This document shows, in pieces, positions 7,586 through 16,495 of a stretch of DNA of 64,000 bases (positions within the stretch are counted from its first letter, which is position 1; each line of letters starts with the position of its first letter). A program made the translations under genes and the position numbers. A model generated the notes under the pieces. It made no database searches. It had not been told where the DNA came from and saw only the letters and a list, made by a program, of their open reading frames with translations. The stretch is taken from positions 40,359 through 104,358 of the forward strand of contig JAFABB010000038.1 of the NCBI GenBank assembly GCA_023426245.1, read 5' to 3'. Source of the DNA: Bacillota bacterium. GTDB lineage: Bacteria; Bacillota; UBA4882; UBA8346.

Positions 7586-8371
7586 ATGCCTGAATTGCCG
7601 GATCTGGAAGTCTTTCGGGGAAATTTAATCAAGCAGTTACAGGATCGTCCTTTGCTCGCCATCACAGTCGGCAATCCCCGGAATGTTTTGCCCGCCGCCG
7701 GGCCCGTTTTGGAACAATTCATCGGGAAGCCGTTAATTCAAATCGACCGCATCGGCAAAGAATTGTTCTTTGGTTTTCCGGAACAACGATCTTTCGCGGT
7801 CCACTTAATGCTAAACGGCATGTTTCATCTGTGCGGCAGTGGTGAGCAAGCCGCCGCAATCAAGTATCCGATCGCGGCTTTCCAGTTTCCGGAACGAATT
7901 TTAGTTATCAGTGACCCGGGCCGGTTGTGTAAAGTCCAATTTATGCCCAAGCCAACTACGGTCCCGGACGCCTTGAGCTCTGAGTTTACCCTGGAATATC
8001 TGACGGGCCGCTTAAACCGCAACCCCCTGCTGAATATAAAGGCTTTTTTGATCGATCAAAAAATGGTGAAAGGAATCGGGAACGCTTATGCCGACGAGAT
8101 TCTCTGGGAGAGCCGGATCGCACCGCAATCGCTTTGCGGCAACTTGCCTCCCGCAGTCATCGCCCGCCTTCACGTCGTCATTTCCAAAGTCCTACAGGAA
8201 GCTATCACCAGCATATTGCAGGAAGCCCCGGAAATTATCAGCGGCGAGATCCGCGGTTTTCTGAAAGTCCATAACCCGGGCCGTAAGTGTTCACCTACCG
8301 GAGCACCGATTCAAGTCAAAAAAATAGCTTCCAAAACCACTTATTTCACGGAGGAACAAACGATTTTTTAA
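7586..8371 (+). CDS. Fpg/Nei-family DNA glycosylase lacking the zinc finger
   Basis: 261 residues. MPELPDLEVF gives the catalytic N-terminal Pro and Glu of the family (usually PELPEVE). RIGKELFF has the conserved beta-hairpin Lys, and IKAFLIDQKMVKGIGNAYADEILW is the helix-two-turn-helix DNA-binding segment. The C-terminal four-Cys zinc finger is degraded: only RKCSPTG keeps a Cys, and the positions expected for TYC..CQ read TYFTEEQ. The tail keeps the beta-hairpin shape, as in zincless NEIL1 and some plant enzymes. Function is base excision repair of oxidised purines or pyrimidines, or possibly a changed substrate. Clear AAGGAG ribosome site. Monocistronic. Confidence 0.88.
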   Translation: MPELPDLEVFRGNLIKQLQDRPLLAITVGNPRNVLPAAGPVLEQFIGKPLIQIDRIGKELFFGFPEQRSFAVHLMLNGMFHLCGSGEQAAAIKYPIAAFQFPERILVISDPGRLCKVQFMPKPTTVPDALSSEFTLEYLTGRLNRNPLLNIKAFLIDQKMVKGIGNAYADEILWESRIAPQSLCGNLPPAVIARLHVVISKVLQEAITSILQEAPEIISGEIRGFLKVHNPGRKCSPTGAPIQVKKIASKTTYFTEEQTIF

Positions 8372-8405
8372 AATCCCCCGTAAAGGGCTTTATCGGTAGC
8401 CATCG

Positions 8406-9923
8406 TTATCCATGGACCTTTTCCTCAGCTTCAAATTTCCCAATTTGTCCGCAGCGAAGGGTCGAAATTGGCCCATGGCCACCACATATCATACAAGGCC
8501 GCTGATGGCCGGCATCTACTTCCTCAATCAATGCAATGACCGAATTACGCATCGCAGTTGCCTTTCCGGAGTCAACGTTCACACTGCGCATCAGAAAGGG
8601 AGCCAAAGAGTTAAACTCTGCCCTCTCCGGTGAAAGGCCATGGATATTCACCAAGTTATCTCCGGTGAAAATAATCCCCTGCTCCCGGCAAAGAAAAATC
8701 ATTTCGCCGGGGAGATGTCCCCCGCTGCCTTCGAAAACTTCAAACCGGAGAGGGCCGATTGTAAAGTTCCCAAGCAAGAGCAGATTGTTATGTTCCTCCG
8801 GTATATCCATATCTTCCCCGAGAATTTCAAACCGCCCGCTATCCGGTGGAGTATATCCCGAAATAATCCGGCTTAATTTGCTGTAACCTAAACCCAAATC
8901 ATTTTTCTCCCGGTTATCGGGAATGCCATCCTTTTGACGTTTCAAACTGTCGGCGCTCTTTTGATTCAAACAGATACGGGCTCCCGGAATTTTATCCAAC
9001 AGGCCGCAATGATCAACATCGGCATGGGTGATCAATATCCGGCCGATTCGCTTCTCCCAACCGGGAAATAACCGGTTGAAAACCGTGGCCATTTCATCCG
9101 CATAAATGGCGTATCCCGTATCGATCAACACCAGCCCCTCTGTTGTGTCGAAAACATAGGTATTGCTTCCGCAGGGCGGCTCAATGCTGTATAAAGAGAT
9201 TTTCTCAGTGATTTGGATCTTCTCAATATCGGTTCTAAAATTGGCCCCCTTATGTTCACAGATGAAATAGGCAAAACGACGAATCGTGTCAAAAACTTTA
9301 AGGGGATTCTCCCCTTTTTCCTGCAACATCTGCAAAATCCGGTTGGATTCAGAGATGAATTCCATGGTTTTTTCCGTGCTTAGGTCCAACAGTTTCTGCA
9401 TCTCATTGGCCAGGCGGATATAAAAAATGGTATTGTCCAAATTTTTTTCGGAGTTCGCATAATCGATAATATTGACCTGGTAGAGTTCGCTGATTTCATC
9501 GAGGAGCATTTTAATGACATCCGGATTCTCAATTAAAAGCCCCATTTTAAAATTTTGATAAGGAGGTTGCTCGCAAACGCGTGTTTCGCTGGAATTGATG
9601 TAAGAAATATTAATGTCATAATTATCGAGAATTTTGAGGACCGGCAGTACAGCACCGGGTACATCCGGAATTTTAATCTCAATTACGATGACATTGATTT
9701 CCGATATCTTATCGTTAAGGTAACCGATGGTTGCCAACTCTTCGGTTATCCACCCCAGATTAATATCCTGAGCTTCAACATCGATAAACAGCATATGTAA
9801 ATCCACGGCTTTATTATAGCTGACCCGGACGATGTTTCCTCCGTGTTTGGCAATGATTTTGGCAGCCAGCAAAAAAGCCCCCGTTTTATCCGGCATGCTG
9901 GTAATATATGATTTTCGCGACAT
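8406..9923 (-). CDS. Tandem ACT domains fused to a metallo-beta-lactamase-fold hydrolase
   Basis: About 505 residues. Residues 1-70 (SYITSMPDKTGAFLLAAKIIAKHGGNI) and about 85-160 (IEIKIPDVPGAVLPVLKILDNYDINI) are two ACT ligand-binding repeats. A helical linker follows to about 235. The MBL domain covers about 245-500: GSNTYVF, LVLIDTGY, metal motif THADVDHCG (the HxDxDH variant), GHLPGEM, FTGDN and a late GGHGPI. ACT domains normally sense amino acids, so a ligand-gated hydrolase is plausible; the substrate is unknown. I chose the ATG at 9923 because AAAGGGA precedes it by 7-8 nt; an in-frame ATG 21 nt upstream (9944) has no such site. Confidence 0.85.
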   Translation of the reverse strand: MSRKSYITSMPDKTGAFLLAAKIIAKHGGNIVRVSYNKAVDLHMLFIDVEAQDINLGWITEELATIGYLNDKISEINVIVIEIKIPDVPGAVLPVLKILDNYDINISYINSSETRVCEQPPYQNFKMGLLIENPDVIKMLLDEISELYQVNIIDYANSEKNLDNTIFYIRLANEMQKLLDLSTEKTMEFISESNRILQMLQEKGENPLKVFDTIRRFAYFICEHKGANFRTDIEKIQITEKISLYSIEPPCGSNTYVFDTTEGLVLIDTGYAIYADEMATVFNRLFPGWEKRIGRILITHADVDHCGLLDKIPGARICLNQKSADSLKRQKDGIPDNREKNDLGLGYSKLSRIISGYTPPDSGRFEILGEDMDIPEEHNNLLLLGNFTIGPLRFEVFEGSGGHLPGEMIFLCREQGIIFTGDNLVNIHGLSPERAEFNSLAPFLMRSVNVDSGKATAMRNSVIALIEEVDAGHQRPCMICGGHGPISTLRCGQIGKFEAEEKVHG

Positions 9924-10079
9924 CACACAATCCCTTTTCTGCATTTGACATTGTATATCGCTATCATTATATCAATTGGCGAGAATTTACGCTACATTCA
10001 CCGGAGAGAACGAGGGGATGGATGAACTGAAGGAAAGTTTTATTTGATTCAACAGATAGACGGTATTTGCTGCAAAAAA

Positions 10080-10628
10080 TCAAACGATATTCTTCCCTAA
10101 CGATTCGGCTCTTTCAAGTCCATCAGTCTTCAAAATATCATCTTTATCATGAAGGCCGGCTACAATGATGACACCCCTATCCTTCCAACCCAGGAATTCA
10201 GCAATAAATTTGTAGGACTTAACAATGCCTTCAAACTTCGTTTCATCTTTAGCTCCTCCGCTGACTAAAAGCACACATTCCTCTATCTTCAACGGTCTTT
10301 TCGAAGTATTATAAGCATAAAACTTGTCGATAGCAGCTTTCAACTGTACCGGAAACGAAAACCAGTACATTGGCGTCGCAAACACGACCATATCGGCTTG
10401 CTCCAAAAGCGGCGCAAGTTCATTAAAGTCGTCCGGAACAGAACACGCGGTACCATTTTTGAAACAAGTCCTGCAATCTATACAGCCCTTAATGTTTTTA
10501 CTTGCAGTCGCATATCTTACAGTGGTGTGTCCCGCCTGCCGGGAACCGGAGACGAAAGCATCCGCCAATTTATCGGTATTGCCACCTTTTCTTGGGCTAC
10601 CGGTTAAAACAAGTATGTTTTTTGACAT
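10080..10628 (-). CDS. NAD(P)H-dependent FMN reductase / iron-sulfur flavoprotein-like
   Basis: 182 residues with a flavodoxin-like fold: LVLTGSPRKGGNTDKLADAF is the FMN phosphate loop and ATPMYWFSFPVQLKAAIDKFY is the family signature. CIDCRTCFKNGTAC (CX2CX2CX6C, about residues 49-62) resembles the compact cysteine motif of Isf-type flavoproteins, so an Fe-S cluster is possible but not certain. Divergent from an HxlR regulator, a common pairing in which the regulator responds to reactive or redox compounds and controls the reductase. Strong AAAGGAGG site. Confidence 0.87.
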   Translation of the reverse strand: MSKNILVLTGSPRKGGNTDKLADAFVSGSRQAGHTTVRYATASKNIKGCIDCRTCFKNGTACSVPDDFNELAPLLEQADMVVFATPMYWFSFPVQLKAAIDKFYAYNTSKRPLKIEECVLLVSGGAKDETKFEGIVKSYKFIAEFLGWKDRGVIIVAGLHDKDDILKTDGLERAESLGKNIV

Positions 10629-10776
10629 ATTATAAATCCTCCTTTACGATATGATTGTTTTAACCAATTATATGTGGTACTCTTTCACTATAAAAGTATG
10701 CACTTTCATGATAGATACTCTATTTTAAGAAAGTCACTCTCTTTTGGGGAGTAACTTTTCAAAGGAGACCTGTACT

Positions 10777-11127
10777 ATGCCTGAATGGAGTCAGTTTGAC
10801 TTTGATTGTCCTGTGACCTATACCTTGTCTGTGCTCGGCGGCAAATGGAAGTGGTTAATCATTTATATATTGTCCGAGCACGGAACTTTACGATATGGAG
10901 AATTGAGGAGATACCTTCCGGGAATTACCCATAAAATGATTAGTCAACAACTCAAAGAACTGGAAACTAAGAACTTGATAAATCGTAAAGAATATCTACA
11001 AATTCCACCTAAAGTTGAATATTCCTTAACCCAAAAAGGACAGACGCTGGTACCTATTTTAGACCTCATGTGCGACTGGGGCGAAGCAAATTGCCCCAAG
11101 GCCGACATCAATACTTTAAAAGAATAA
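10777..11127 (+). CDS. HxlR-family winged-helix regulator
   Basis: 116 residues: LSVLGGKWKWLIIYILSEHGTLRYGELRRYLPGITHKMISQQLKELE is the HxlR DNA-binding core and the wing is PPKVEYSLTQKG. CPVTYTLSV near the N-terminus holds a Cys that in HxlR/YodB-like proteins is often the redox sensor (inference). The start is fixed by AAAGGAGA 6 nt upstream. In the gap shared with the divergent flavoprotein gene, AGTAT (10695-10699) and ATACT (10715-10719) form a short inverted repeat that could be its operator. Confidence 0.9.
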   Translation: MPEWSQFDFDCPVTYTLSVLGGKWKWLIIYILSEHGTLRYGELRRYLPGITHKMISQQLKELETKNLINRKEYLQIPPKVEYSLTQKGQTLVPILDLMCDWGEANCPKADINTLKE

Positions 11128-11150
11128 AGCGTTGTCTCAAAGTATAAAAA

Positions 11151-11188
11151 AGGGGGCTATTTCAAAATGCCTTTGGAACAGCCCTCCT
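11151..11188. terminator. Bidirectional hairpin between HxlR gene and GH31 gene
   Basis: AGGGGGCTATTTCAAA pairs with TTTGGAACAGCCCTCCT around an ATGCC loop, between convergent genes. It belongs to a set of hairpins in this window with a GGCTGT/ACAGCC stem. Confidence 0.7.
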
Positions 11189-11240
11189 GGCTACCCGTTA
11201 TTATTCATCCGGACGGATTATTCTGACCCTAATTCTCCAT

Positions 11241-13583
11241 TTACGCCTCAATCTCAATCTGGAATGTACCGGTATACGCCTTCGGTTCAATGAATCCTCC
11301 CATTGGAGTTGCTTGATAGGTCCCACCATTATCAAGGCGGACATTATGATGGATCCCCCTTAGCAAAAGGCTCCATCCTTTGCCGGAGCCATTGGCCTGG
11401 ACGATAATCCTGTTTCCCTTCCGTTGTAAATCGACCTGTAACTCCGGGGTACCCGCCTGGTTATAAATCCTCGCCGAAGCATGTTTCCCATCCTCCAGTT
11501 CAAAAACATGCAATATAACATCCTGGGCGTAGTCATAATCAGGACGGTTATCGACCTTGCCTACAGCCAGGATCGTGTTGGGCCGGACCAGCAGTGGAAG
11601 GCTAATATAATCATGATGATCTTCACGCCAGCAGCCGCCGGAAATTTTTTCACCCGACAGATAATGGGTCCAACGCCCCTGGGGGACATAGTAGCTTACC
11701 AAACCATCTTCACTGAATACGGGAGCCACCAGTAACGAATCCCCCAACATATACTGCCGGTCCAGGTAATCGCATGCCGGATCCGTAGGATATTCCAGCA
11801 ACATCGCCCGCATTACCGGTATCCCTTTTTGGTTTGCTTCACAGGCTTTGGCAAAAAGGTAAGGCATCAAGCTGCATTTCAGTTTGGTAAAGAACCGCAA
11901 GACATCGACGGCTTCTTCATCAAACAGCCAGGGAACCCGGTAGGAGCTGCTGCCGTGCAACCTGCTATGGGAGGATAACAGCCCAAAGGCTACCCAGCGT
12001 TTATAAACCCCGGCCGAGGCGGTCTGCTCAAAACCGCCAATATCGTGGCTCCAGAATCCGAACCCCGAAAGGCCCAAAGATAACCCTGCCCGCAAACTCT
12101 CGGCCATGGACTCGAAATTGGCCCAGCAATCACCGCCCCAGTGAACCGGGAATTGCTGGCCGCCCACTGTGGCCGATCGGGCAAACACCACAGCCTTGCC
12201 CGGTCCAAGCTTCTTTTCCAAAAGTTCGAAGACGGTTTTATTATATCGATAGGTATAGTAATTGTGCATCTTCATGGGGTCCGATCCGTCGAAATAATAA
12301 ACCCCCTCGGTGGGAATGCGCTCGCCAAAGTCTGTCTTGAAACAATCCACACCCATATTCAATAGTTTTTCCAGATATCCGCTAAACCAGCGGCAGGCAT
12401 CCGGATTGGTGAAATCGACGATTCCCATGCCGGCTTGCCATTTATCCCATTGCCAGATATCGCCGTTGCTCTTTTTCAGTAAGTATCCTTTGGCTTTCCC
12501 TTCGGCAAACAACCGGGAGCGCTGGGCGATATAAGGATTGATCCAGACACATATCTTGAGCCCCTTGGCTTTTAAACGGGCCAGCATACCTTCAGGATCG
12601 GGAAAAACTTGGTCATCCCATTCAAAGTTACACCAGTGATATTCTTTCATCCAGAAACAATCGAAATGAAAAACCGCCAGGGGTAGATCCCGCTTTTCCA
12701 TCCCGTCGATAAAACTGTTGACGGTTTTTTCATCATAGTCCGTCGTAAACGAAGTGGACAGCCAAAGCCCAAAGGACCAGGCTGGCGGAAGGGCCGGCCT
12801 CCCGGTTAAACGGGTATATTTCTCCAAAATCTCTTTCGGTGTGGGGCCGTAAATAATGTAATACTCCAACTGTTCCCCGGGAACGCTGAATTGAACTTTA
12901 AAGACTTTCTCCGAGGCCACTTCGAAGGATACCCGTTCCGGGTGATTGACAAACACGCCGTAACCTCGGTTGGTAAGATAAAAGGGAATATTCTTGTAAG
13001 CTTGTTCCGTGTCGGTCCCGCCATCTTCGTTCCAGACATCCACCACTTGCCCGTTTTTCACAAACGAGGTAAAGCGTTCACCGAGTCCGTAAACACACTC
13101 GCCCACTTTTAAGTCGAGTTGTTCTTTCATATACACTTCATGGTGATCCGTAACCACATATCCGGTGTTTCCAAAACTACTGCCGGTAATCGCCCGGTCG
13201 CCGGCCAAAAAATCAACCGCCCATTTTTTGGTGGTCTCGGTATTTTTCTGAATCCGCGCCGTCAAATTGCCGCTGGTTAAGGTCAGCGCCTCAGGACCAT
13301 TCACGATTTTCACCGGAACATCCTCACGGTGAATTTCAAACTCAGGCCCTCTTGATTCCTCCCCGGTAAAATGGGCGATCCGAACGCCGATGACATCGGG
13401 CAGGGGTGAGAAATAGCTCACTGTAAACAACGCCCCGTCCAAAGTTGCTCCCCGGGTATCGATGGGTTTGTAAGGAGCATAGACCGTGATTGAATCTTGA
13501 GCGATATCAAAATCGCGAACTTCTGCCGGAATGGAAATGGATAATCCTTCACGAATAAGCCACTGTCCGTTGGTAAATTTCAT
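11241..13583 (-). CDS. yicI: GH31 alpha-xylosidase (YicI-like)
   Basis: Hydrolyses alpha-xylosides such as isoprimeverose from xyloglucan; cytoplasmic, no signal peptide. 780 residues, close to YicI (772). Visible: N-terminal beta-sandwich with VYGLGERFTSFVKNGQ, the catalytic barrel with CVWINPYIAQ, nucleophile Asp in FKTDFGERIPT (near residue 415), acid/base Asp in HWGGDCWANFESM (near 480), and GFGFWSHDIGGFE. The FGERIPT segment is the alpha-xylosidase type rather than the alpha-glucosidase WxDMNE type. Divergent from an AraC regulator, near a sugar ABC importer. AAGGAG site, ATG start. Confidence 0.92.
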   Translation of the reverse strand: MKFTNGQWLIREGLSISIPAEVRDFDIAQDSITVYAPYKPIDTRGATLDGALFTVSYFSPLPDVIGVRIAHFTGEESRGPEFEIHREDVPVKIVNGPEALTLTSGNLTARIQKNTETTKKWAVDFLAGDRAITGSSFGNTGYVVTDHHEVYMKEQLDLKVGECVYGLGERFTSFVKNGQVVDVWNEDGGTDTEQAYKNIPFYLTNRGYGVFVNHPERVSFEVASEKVFKVQFSVPGEQLEYYIIYGPTPKEILEKYTRLTGRPALPPAWSFGLWLSTSFTTDYDEKTVNSFIDGMEKRDLPLAVFHFDCFWMKEYHWCNFEWDDQVFPDPEGMLARLKAKGLKICVWINPYIAQRSRLFAEGKAKGYLLKKSNGDIWQWDKWQAGMGIVDFTNPDACRWFSGYLEKLLNMGVDCFKTDFGERIPTEGVYYFDGSDPMKMHNYYTYRYNKTVFELLEKKLGPGKAVVFARSATVGGQQFPVHWGGDCWANFESMAESLRAGLSLGLSGFGFWSHDIGGFEQTASAGVYKRWVAFGLLSSHSRLHGSSSYRVPWLFDEEAVDVLRFFTKLKCSLMPYLFAKACEANQKGIPVMRAMLLEYPTDPACDYLDRQYMLGDSLLVAPVFSEDGLVSYYVPQGRWTHYLSGEKISGGCWREDHHDYISLPLLVRPNTILAVGKVDNRPDYDYAQDVILHVFELEDGKHASARIYNQAGTPELQVDLQRKGNRIIVQANGSGKGWSLLLRGIHHNVRLDNGGTYQATPMGGFIEPKAYTGTFQIEIEA

Positions 13584-13664
13584 CCTTCCCTCACTCCTTC
13601 ATTGATTGGAATAAAACTCATGATATAATTATACTGACTTTGATTTTGCTTTTCTTGCAGAATC

Positions 13665-13730
13665 CGAACCATCATTATCAAAATAATGACTCGATTGTTC
13701 CGATTTACCTAAAAACGTGGGATATCCCAC
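13665..13730 (+). promoter_or_regulatory. Palindromes in the GH31/AraC divergent region
   Basis: CATTATCAAAATAATG (about 13671-13687) and the perfect palindrome GTGGGATATCCCAC (13717-13730) lie upstream of the AraC gene, the latter just before its ribosome site. Candidate operator or leader element; the binding protein is unknown. Confidence 0.4.
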
Positions 13731-13749
13731 CAGAAGGAAAGCGTTGGCC

Positions 13750-14631
13750 ATGAATAAAGATTTTTTAAAAGAAAAAAAGGTCCACGGCGACGCCGTGTTT
13801 CCTTTGAGTGTTTATTCCTTAACCTATCACCGCACCGAAACCATTATCGATTGCCACTGGCATGATGAGTGGGAATTTATTTTACTCACTGAAGGCCGGG
13901 CGGTTTTTCAAATCGATACCGAAAGTTACGGGGTGGATAAAGGACAGGCTGTCTTTGTGGGAAGCGGCCAAATTCATACCGGACTCGCCCAAACCGAAAC
14001 TTGCGCTTTCAGCGCTGTCGTCTTCCATCCGGATTTACTGGGCAGTTCCACCCTGGATGCGGTTCAATATAAATTTCTCGACCCCTTTAGGCAAAAAAAA
14101 TTTCAGCCCCCGGTTCATATTACAAGTACCTCACCCTGGGGCCGGCAAATTTTAGAGAAGCTTCTGGAGATCATTGACCATTATGAGCAAAAGTCGCCAA
14201 CCTATGAACTAGTCACCAAAGGCGATCTTTATCTGATATTGGCGGCGATGATCGCCGGCAGCACCCCCAACTCACCAGCGGCTCCGGGTAATTACAAAAC
14301 CGAAAAGCTCAAACAGGTTATCCATTACATTCAGCAAAATTACGACCAAAAGATTACCATCCGCGATCTCGCCGGGCTCGTCAATATGAGTGAAGGTTAT
14401 TTTTACCGTTTCTTCCGGCGCCTCACCCGGCAGACGCCCGTCGAATATATCAATTATTATCGGGTGCAGAAAGCCGCCGGACTTTTAAAGGATGGCGATC
14501 AAAAAATTGCCGAAATCGCCCTGGATCTGGGATTTGATAATTTCAGTTATTTTAGCGCCCTTTTTAAAAAGTACATGAAACAAACGCCCTGGGAATACCG
14601 GACCCGTTGCCGCCAACAATTGAAGGTTTGA
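13750..14631 (+). CDS. AraC-family regulator with N-terminal cupin
   Basis: 293 residues. The N-terminal AraC-type cupin sugar-sensing domain covers about residues 15-130 (HWHDEWEFILLTEGRAVFQID). Two helix-turn-helix units lie in the C-terminal 100 residues (ITIRDLAGLVNMSEGYFYRFFRRLT and IAEIALDLGFDNFSYFSALFKKYM). The start is the ATG behind AAGGAAAG; a 33-nt upstream extension has no ribosome site. It is divergent from the alpha-xylosidase and ends 2 nt before the end of the convergent permease gene, so it likely controls xyloside use. Confidence 0.9.
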   Translation: MNKDFLKEKKVHGDAVFPLSVYSLTYHRTETIIDCHWHDEWEFILLTEGRAVFQIDTESYGVDKGQAVFVGSGQIHTGLAQTETCAFSAVVFHPDLLGSSTLDAVQYKFLDPFRQKKFQPPVHITSTSPWGRQILEKLLEIIDHYEQKSPTYELVTKGDLYLILAAMIAGSTPNSPAAPGNYKTEKLKQVIHYIQQNYDQKITIRDLAGLVNMSEGYFYRFFRRLTRQTPVEYINYYRVQKAAGLLKDGDQKIAEIALDLGFDNFSYFSALFKKYMKQTPWEYRTRCRQQLKV

Positions 14632-14632
14632 T

Positions 14633-15460
14633 TTACCCCTTGACCGCTCCGGCGGTAACTCCGGAAACGATGTAGCGCTGTCCCAACAGATAAACGACGA
14701 TTACCGGTACGCTGGTGAGTACGATATCGGCGCAGACCAAATTCCATTGACGCTGCGCTTGCATACTGGCGCCGAAAAAATTATAGACAGTCAGCGACAT
14801 CGGCCATTTGGCCGAATTATTTAAGTAATACAAAGGCATCATAAAGTCGTTCCAAGCGGCCATAAAGCCTAAAACTCCGACTGTAACGGTGATCGGTTTA
14901 AGCAGCGGAAATATTACCCGAAAAAACAAACTCCAAGGCCCGCAGCCGTCGATAATCGCCGCTTCATCAAGATCCTTGGGAATCGAATGGATGAAACCGG
15001 TAGTGATAAATAGACTAATGGGGATATTCATCGCCGCGTATAACAGACTGATTCCAATCCGGGTGTTATTGATCATCGTCACCTGCATCACTTTCATGAG
15101 CGCCACATAATTGACAGGCAAAACAATACCCGTAATGATCAAATAGTATATGAATTTATGCAAACCGGACTCATTCCGGGAGATGACAAACGCCGCCATC
15201 GAGCAAGTCAGGACCACGACGACCACACAGATAACAGCATACAGAAAGCTATTGAAAAAAGATGAAACGACATTCCCTTGTTCAATCACGGTCAGATAAT
15301 TTTGGAACTGGAAAACCGCCGGCAATTTCAAGGTCATGGAATAGGATTCTTCCTTAGTTTTAAAGGAATTCACCAGCATGACGGCAAAAGGAATCAATAC
15401 TACGATACTCATCAGCCAGGCAAAGGCGTTTTTTATAAGAGGGCGAAGGAATTTGACCAT
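14633..15460 (-). CDS. Sugar ABC transporter permease, MalG-type (importer 1)
   Basis: 275 residues with six predicted membrane segments, an N-terminal helix (AWLMSIVVLIPFAVMLVNSF) and the EAA loop DEAAIIDGCGPWSLFFRVIFPLLKP that contacts the ATPase. The start is ATG overlapping the upstream permease stop (TGATG), with AGAGGTGG before it. It is the last gene of the binding protein - MalF - MalG operon. No ATPase gene is linked. Confidence 0.92.
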   Translation of the reverse strand: MVKFLRPLIKNAFAWLMSIVVLIPFAVMLVNSFKTKEESYSMTLKLPAVFQFQNYLTVIEQGNVVSSFFNSFLYAVICVVVVVLTCSMAAFVISRNESGLHKFIYYLIITGIVLPVNYVALMKVMQVTMINNTRIGISLLYAAMNIPISLFITTGFIHSIPKDLDEAAIIDGCGPWSLFFRVIFPLLKPITVTVGVLGFMAAWNDFMMPLYYLNNSAKWPMSLTVYNFFGASMQAQRQWNLVCADIVLTSVPVIVVYLLGQRYIVSGVTAGAVKG

Positions 15461-16344
15461 CAGTATTCCACCTCTTTCTTGGTTAATGCCTTCAGTAGAA
15501 AATAACAAATCCCGCATATAAAAACCAGTAAAATCGTTGATAATGCGCTACCTACGGCATAAGTGCCCTTGGAGAATTCTTTGAAAACAATTGTATTGAT
15601 AACTCCGGTAGCAAATCCAGGCCCTCCATTGGTTAAAACATAAACCGAGTCAAATACCCTGAGCCCATAGGTGATATTCAATATTAACGTAATCGTGATC
15701 ACCGGCATCAACAATGGAAACGTTACATGGGTCAATCGCTGCCAATAGCTGGCCCCATCTATCTGGGCAGCTTCATAATACATATCCGGTATGGATTTTA
15801 AACCGGCAATAAACAAAACCATAAGGTAACCCGCGCCTTTCCAGGTATCAACCGCCACAATTGAGGTAAAAGCCCATTGGATATCTCCCAGCCAGTTTTG
15901 GCCCAAAGCGCCCATACCCACCATTTTTAAAGTCTCATTCAGAAAACCTTCGGTGGGATTTAATAAACTGCGAAAAATAAGTCCGACGATGACAAATGAC
16001 AGCACTTGAGGGGAAAACATCACCATTCGGTGGAAATTAATCCATTTCACACTGCGCATCAATAACAAGGCCGCCCCAAGTCCAATGATGGTTTTTAAAA
16101 TCGTGGTATAAACCGTAAATTTAATGGTATTCAAGATATAAAATCCGTATAATTCATCCTGGGAAAAAACCTTTTTAAAATTAGCGAAACCCACAAAATG
16201 AATGGCCGGATCAAAACTGTTCCAATCGGTGAAGGAATAATAAATACCCACCAAACCGGGAAGCAGCACTAGGACAAAATAAACGATGAAGGCGCCAATT
16301 AAAAAATAACTGGGATAAATTTTTTCTTTCGCATAGGCGCGCAT
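15460..16344 (-). CDS. Sugar ABC transporter permease, MalF-type (importer 1)
   Basis: 294 residues, six membrane segments (SYFLIGAFIVYFVLVLLPGLVGIYYS first), EAA loop YEAAQIDGASYWQRLTHVTFPLL, and the family's VLTNGGPG segment before the last helices. The ATG at 16344 is 9 nt after AAAGGAG and fits better than the TTG at 16353. Couples with the MalG-type partner and the binding protein upstream. Confidence 0.92.
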   Translation of the reverse strand: MRAYAKEKIYPSYFLIGAFIVYFVLVLLPGLVGIYYSFTDWNSFDPAIHFVGFANFKKVFSQDELYGFYILNTIKFTVYTTILKTIIGLGAALLLMRSVKWINFHRMVMFSPQVLSFVIVGLIFRSLLNPTEGFLNETLKMVGMGALGQNWLGDIQWAFTSIVAVDTWKGAGYLMVLFIAGLKSIPDMYYEAAQIDGASYWQRLTHVTFPLLMPVITITLILNITYGLRVFDSVYVLTNGGPGFATGVINTIVFKEFSKGTYAVGSALSTILLVFICGICYFLLKALTKKEVEY

Positions 16345-16396
16345 TCCTGGCAACTCCTTTCAAACCGCCGATAAATAGATTCCATATTTTTTTAAG

Positions 16397-16458
16397 AGGG
16401 CACTTGACCCTGATTGAAGGGAAAAGTGCCCCCATGTAAGGCAGCCGGTTAAACCGGC
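16397..16458 (-). other. Hairpins between binding-protein and permease genes (importer 1)
   Basis: GGGCACTT (16398-16405) pairs with AAGTGCCC (16424-16431), with an inner CCCT/AGGG. Next to it GCCGGTT (16444-16450) pairs with AACCGGC (16452-16458). No T-run follows in the direction of transcription, so this is more likely an mRNA-stabilising hairpin that raises binding-protein yield than a full terminator. Confidence 0.5.
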
Positions 16459-16495
16459 ACGTCTTCTATGGTAGACTTGGCTTCTGCAGATTTCT

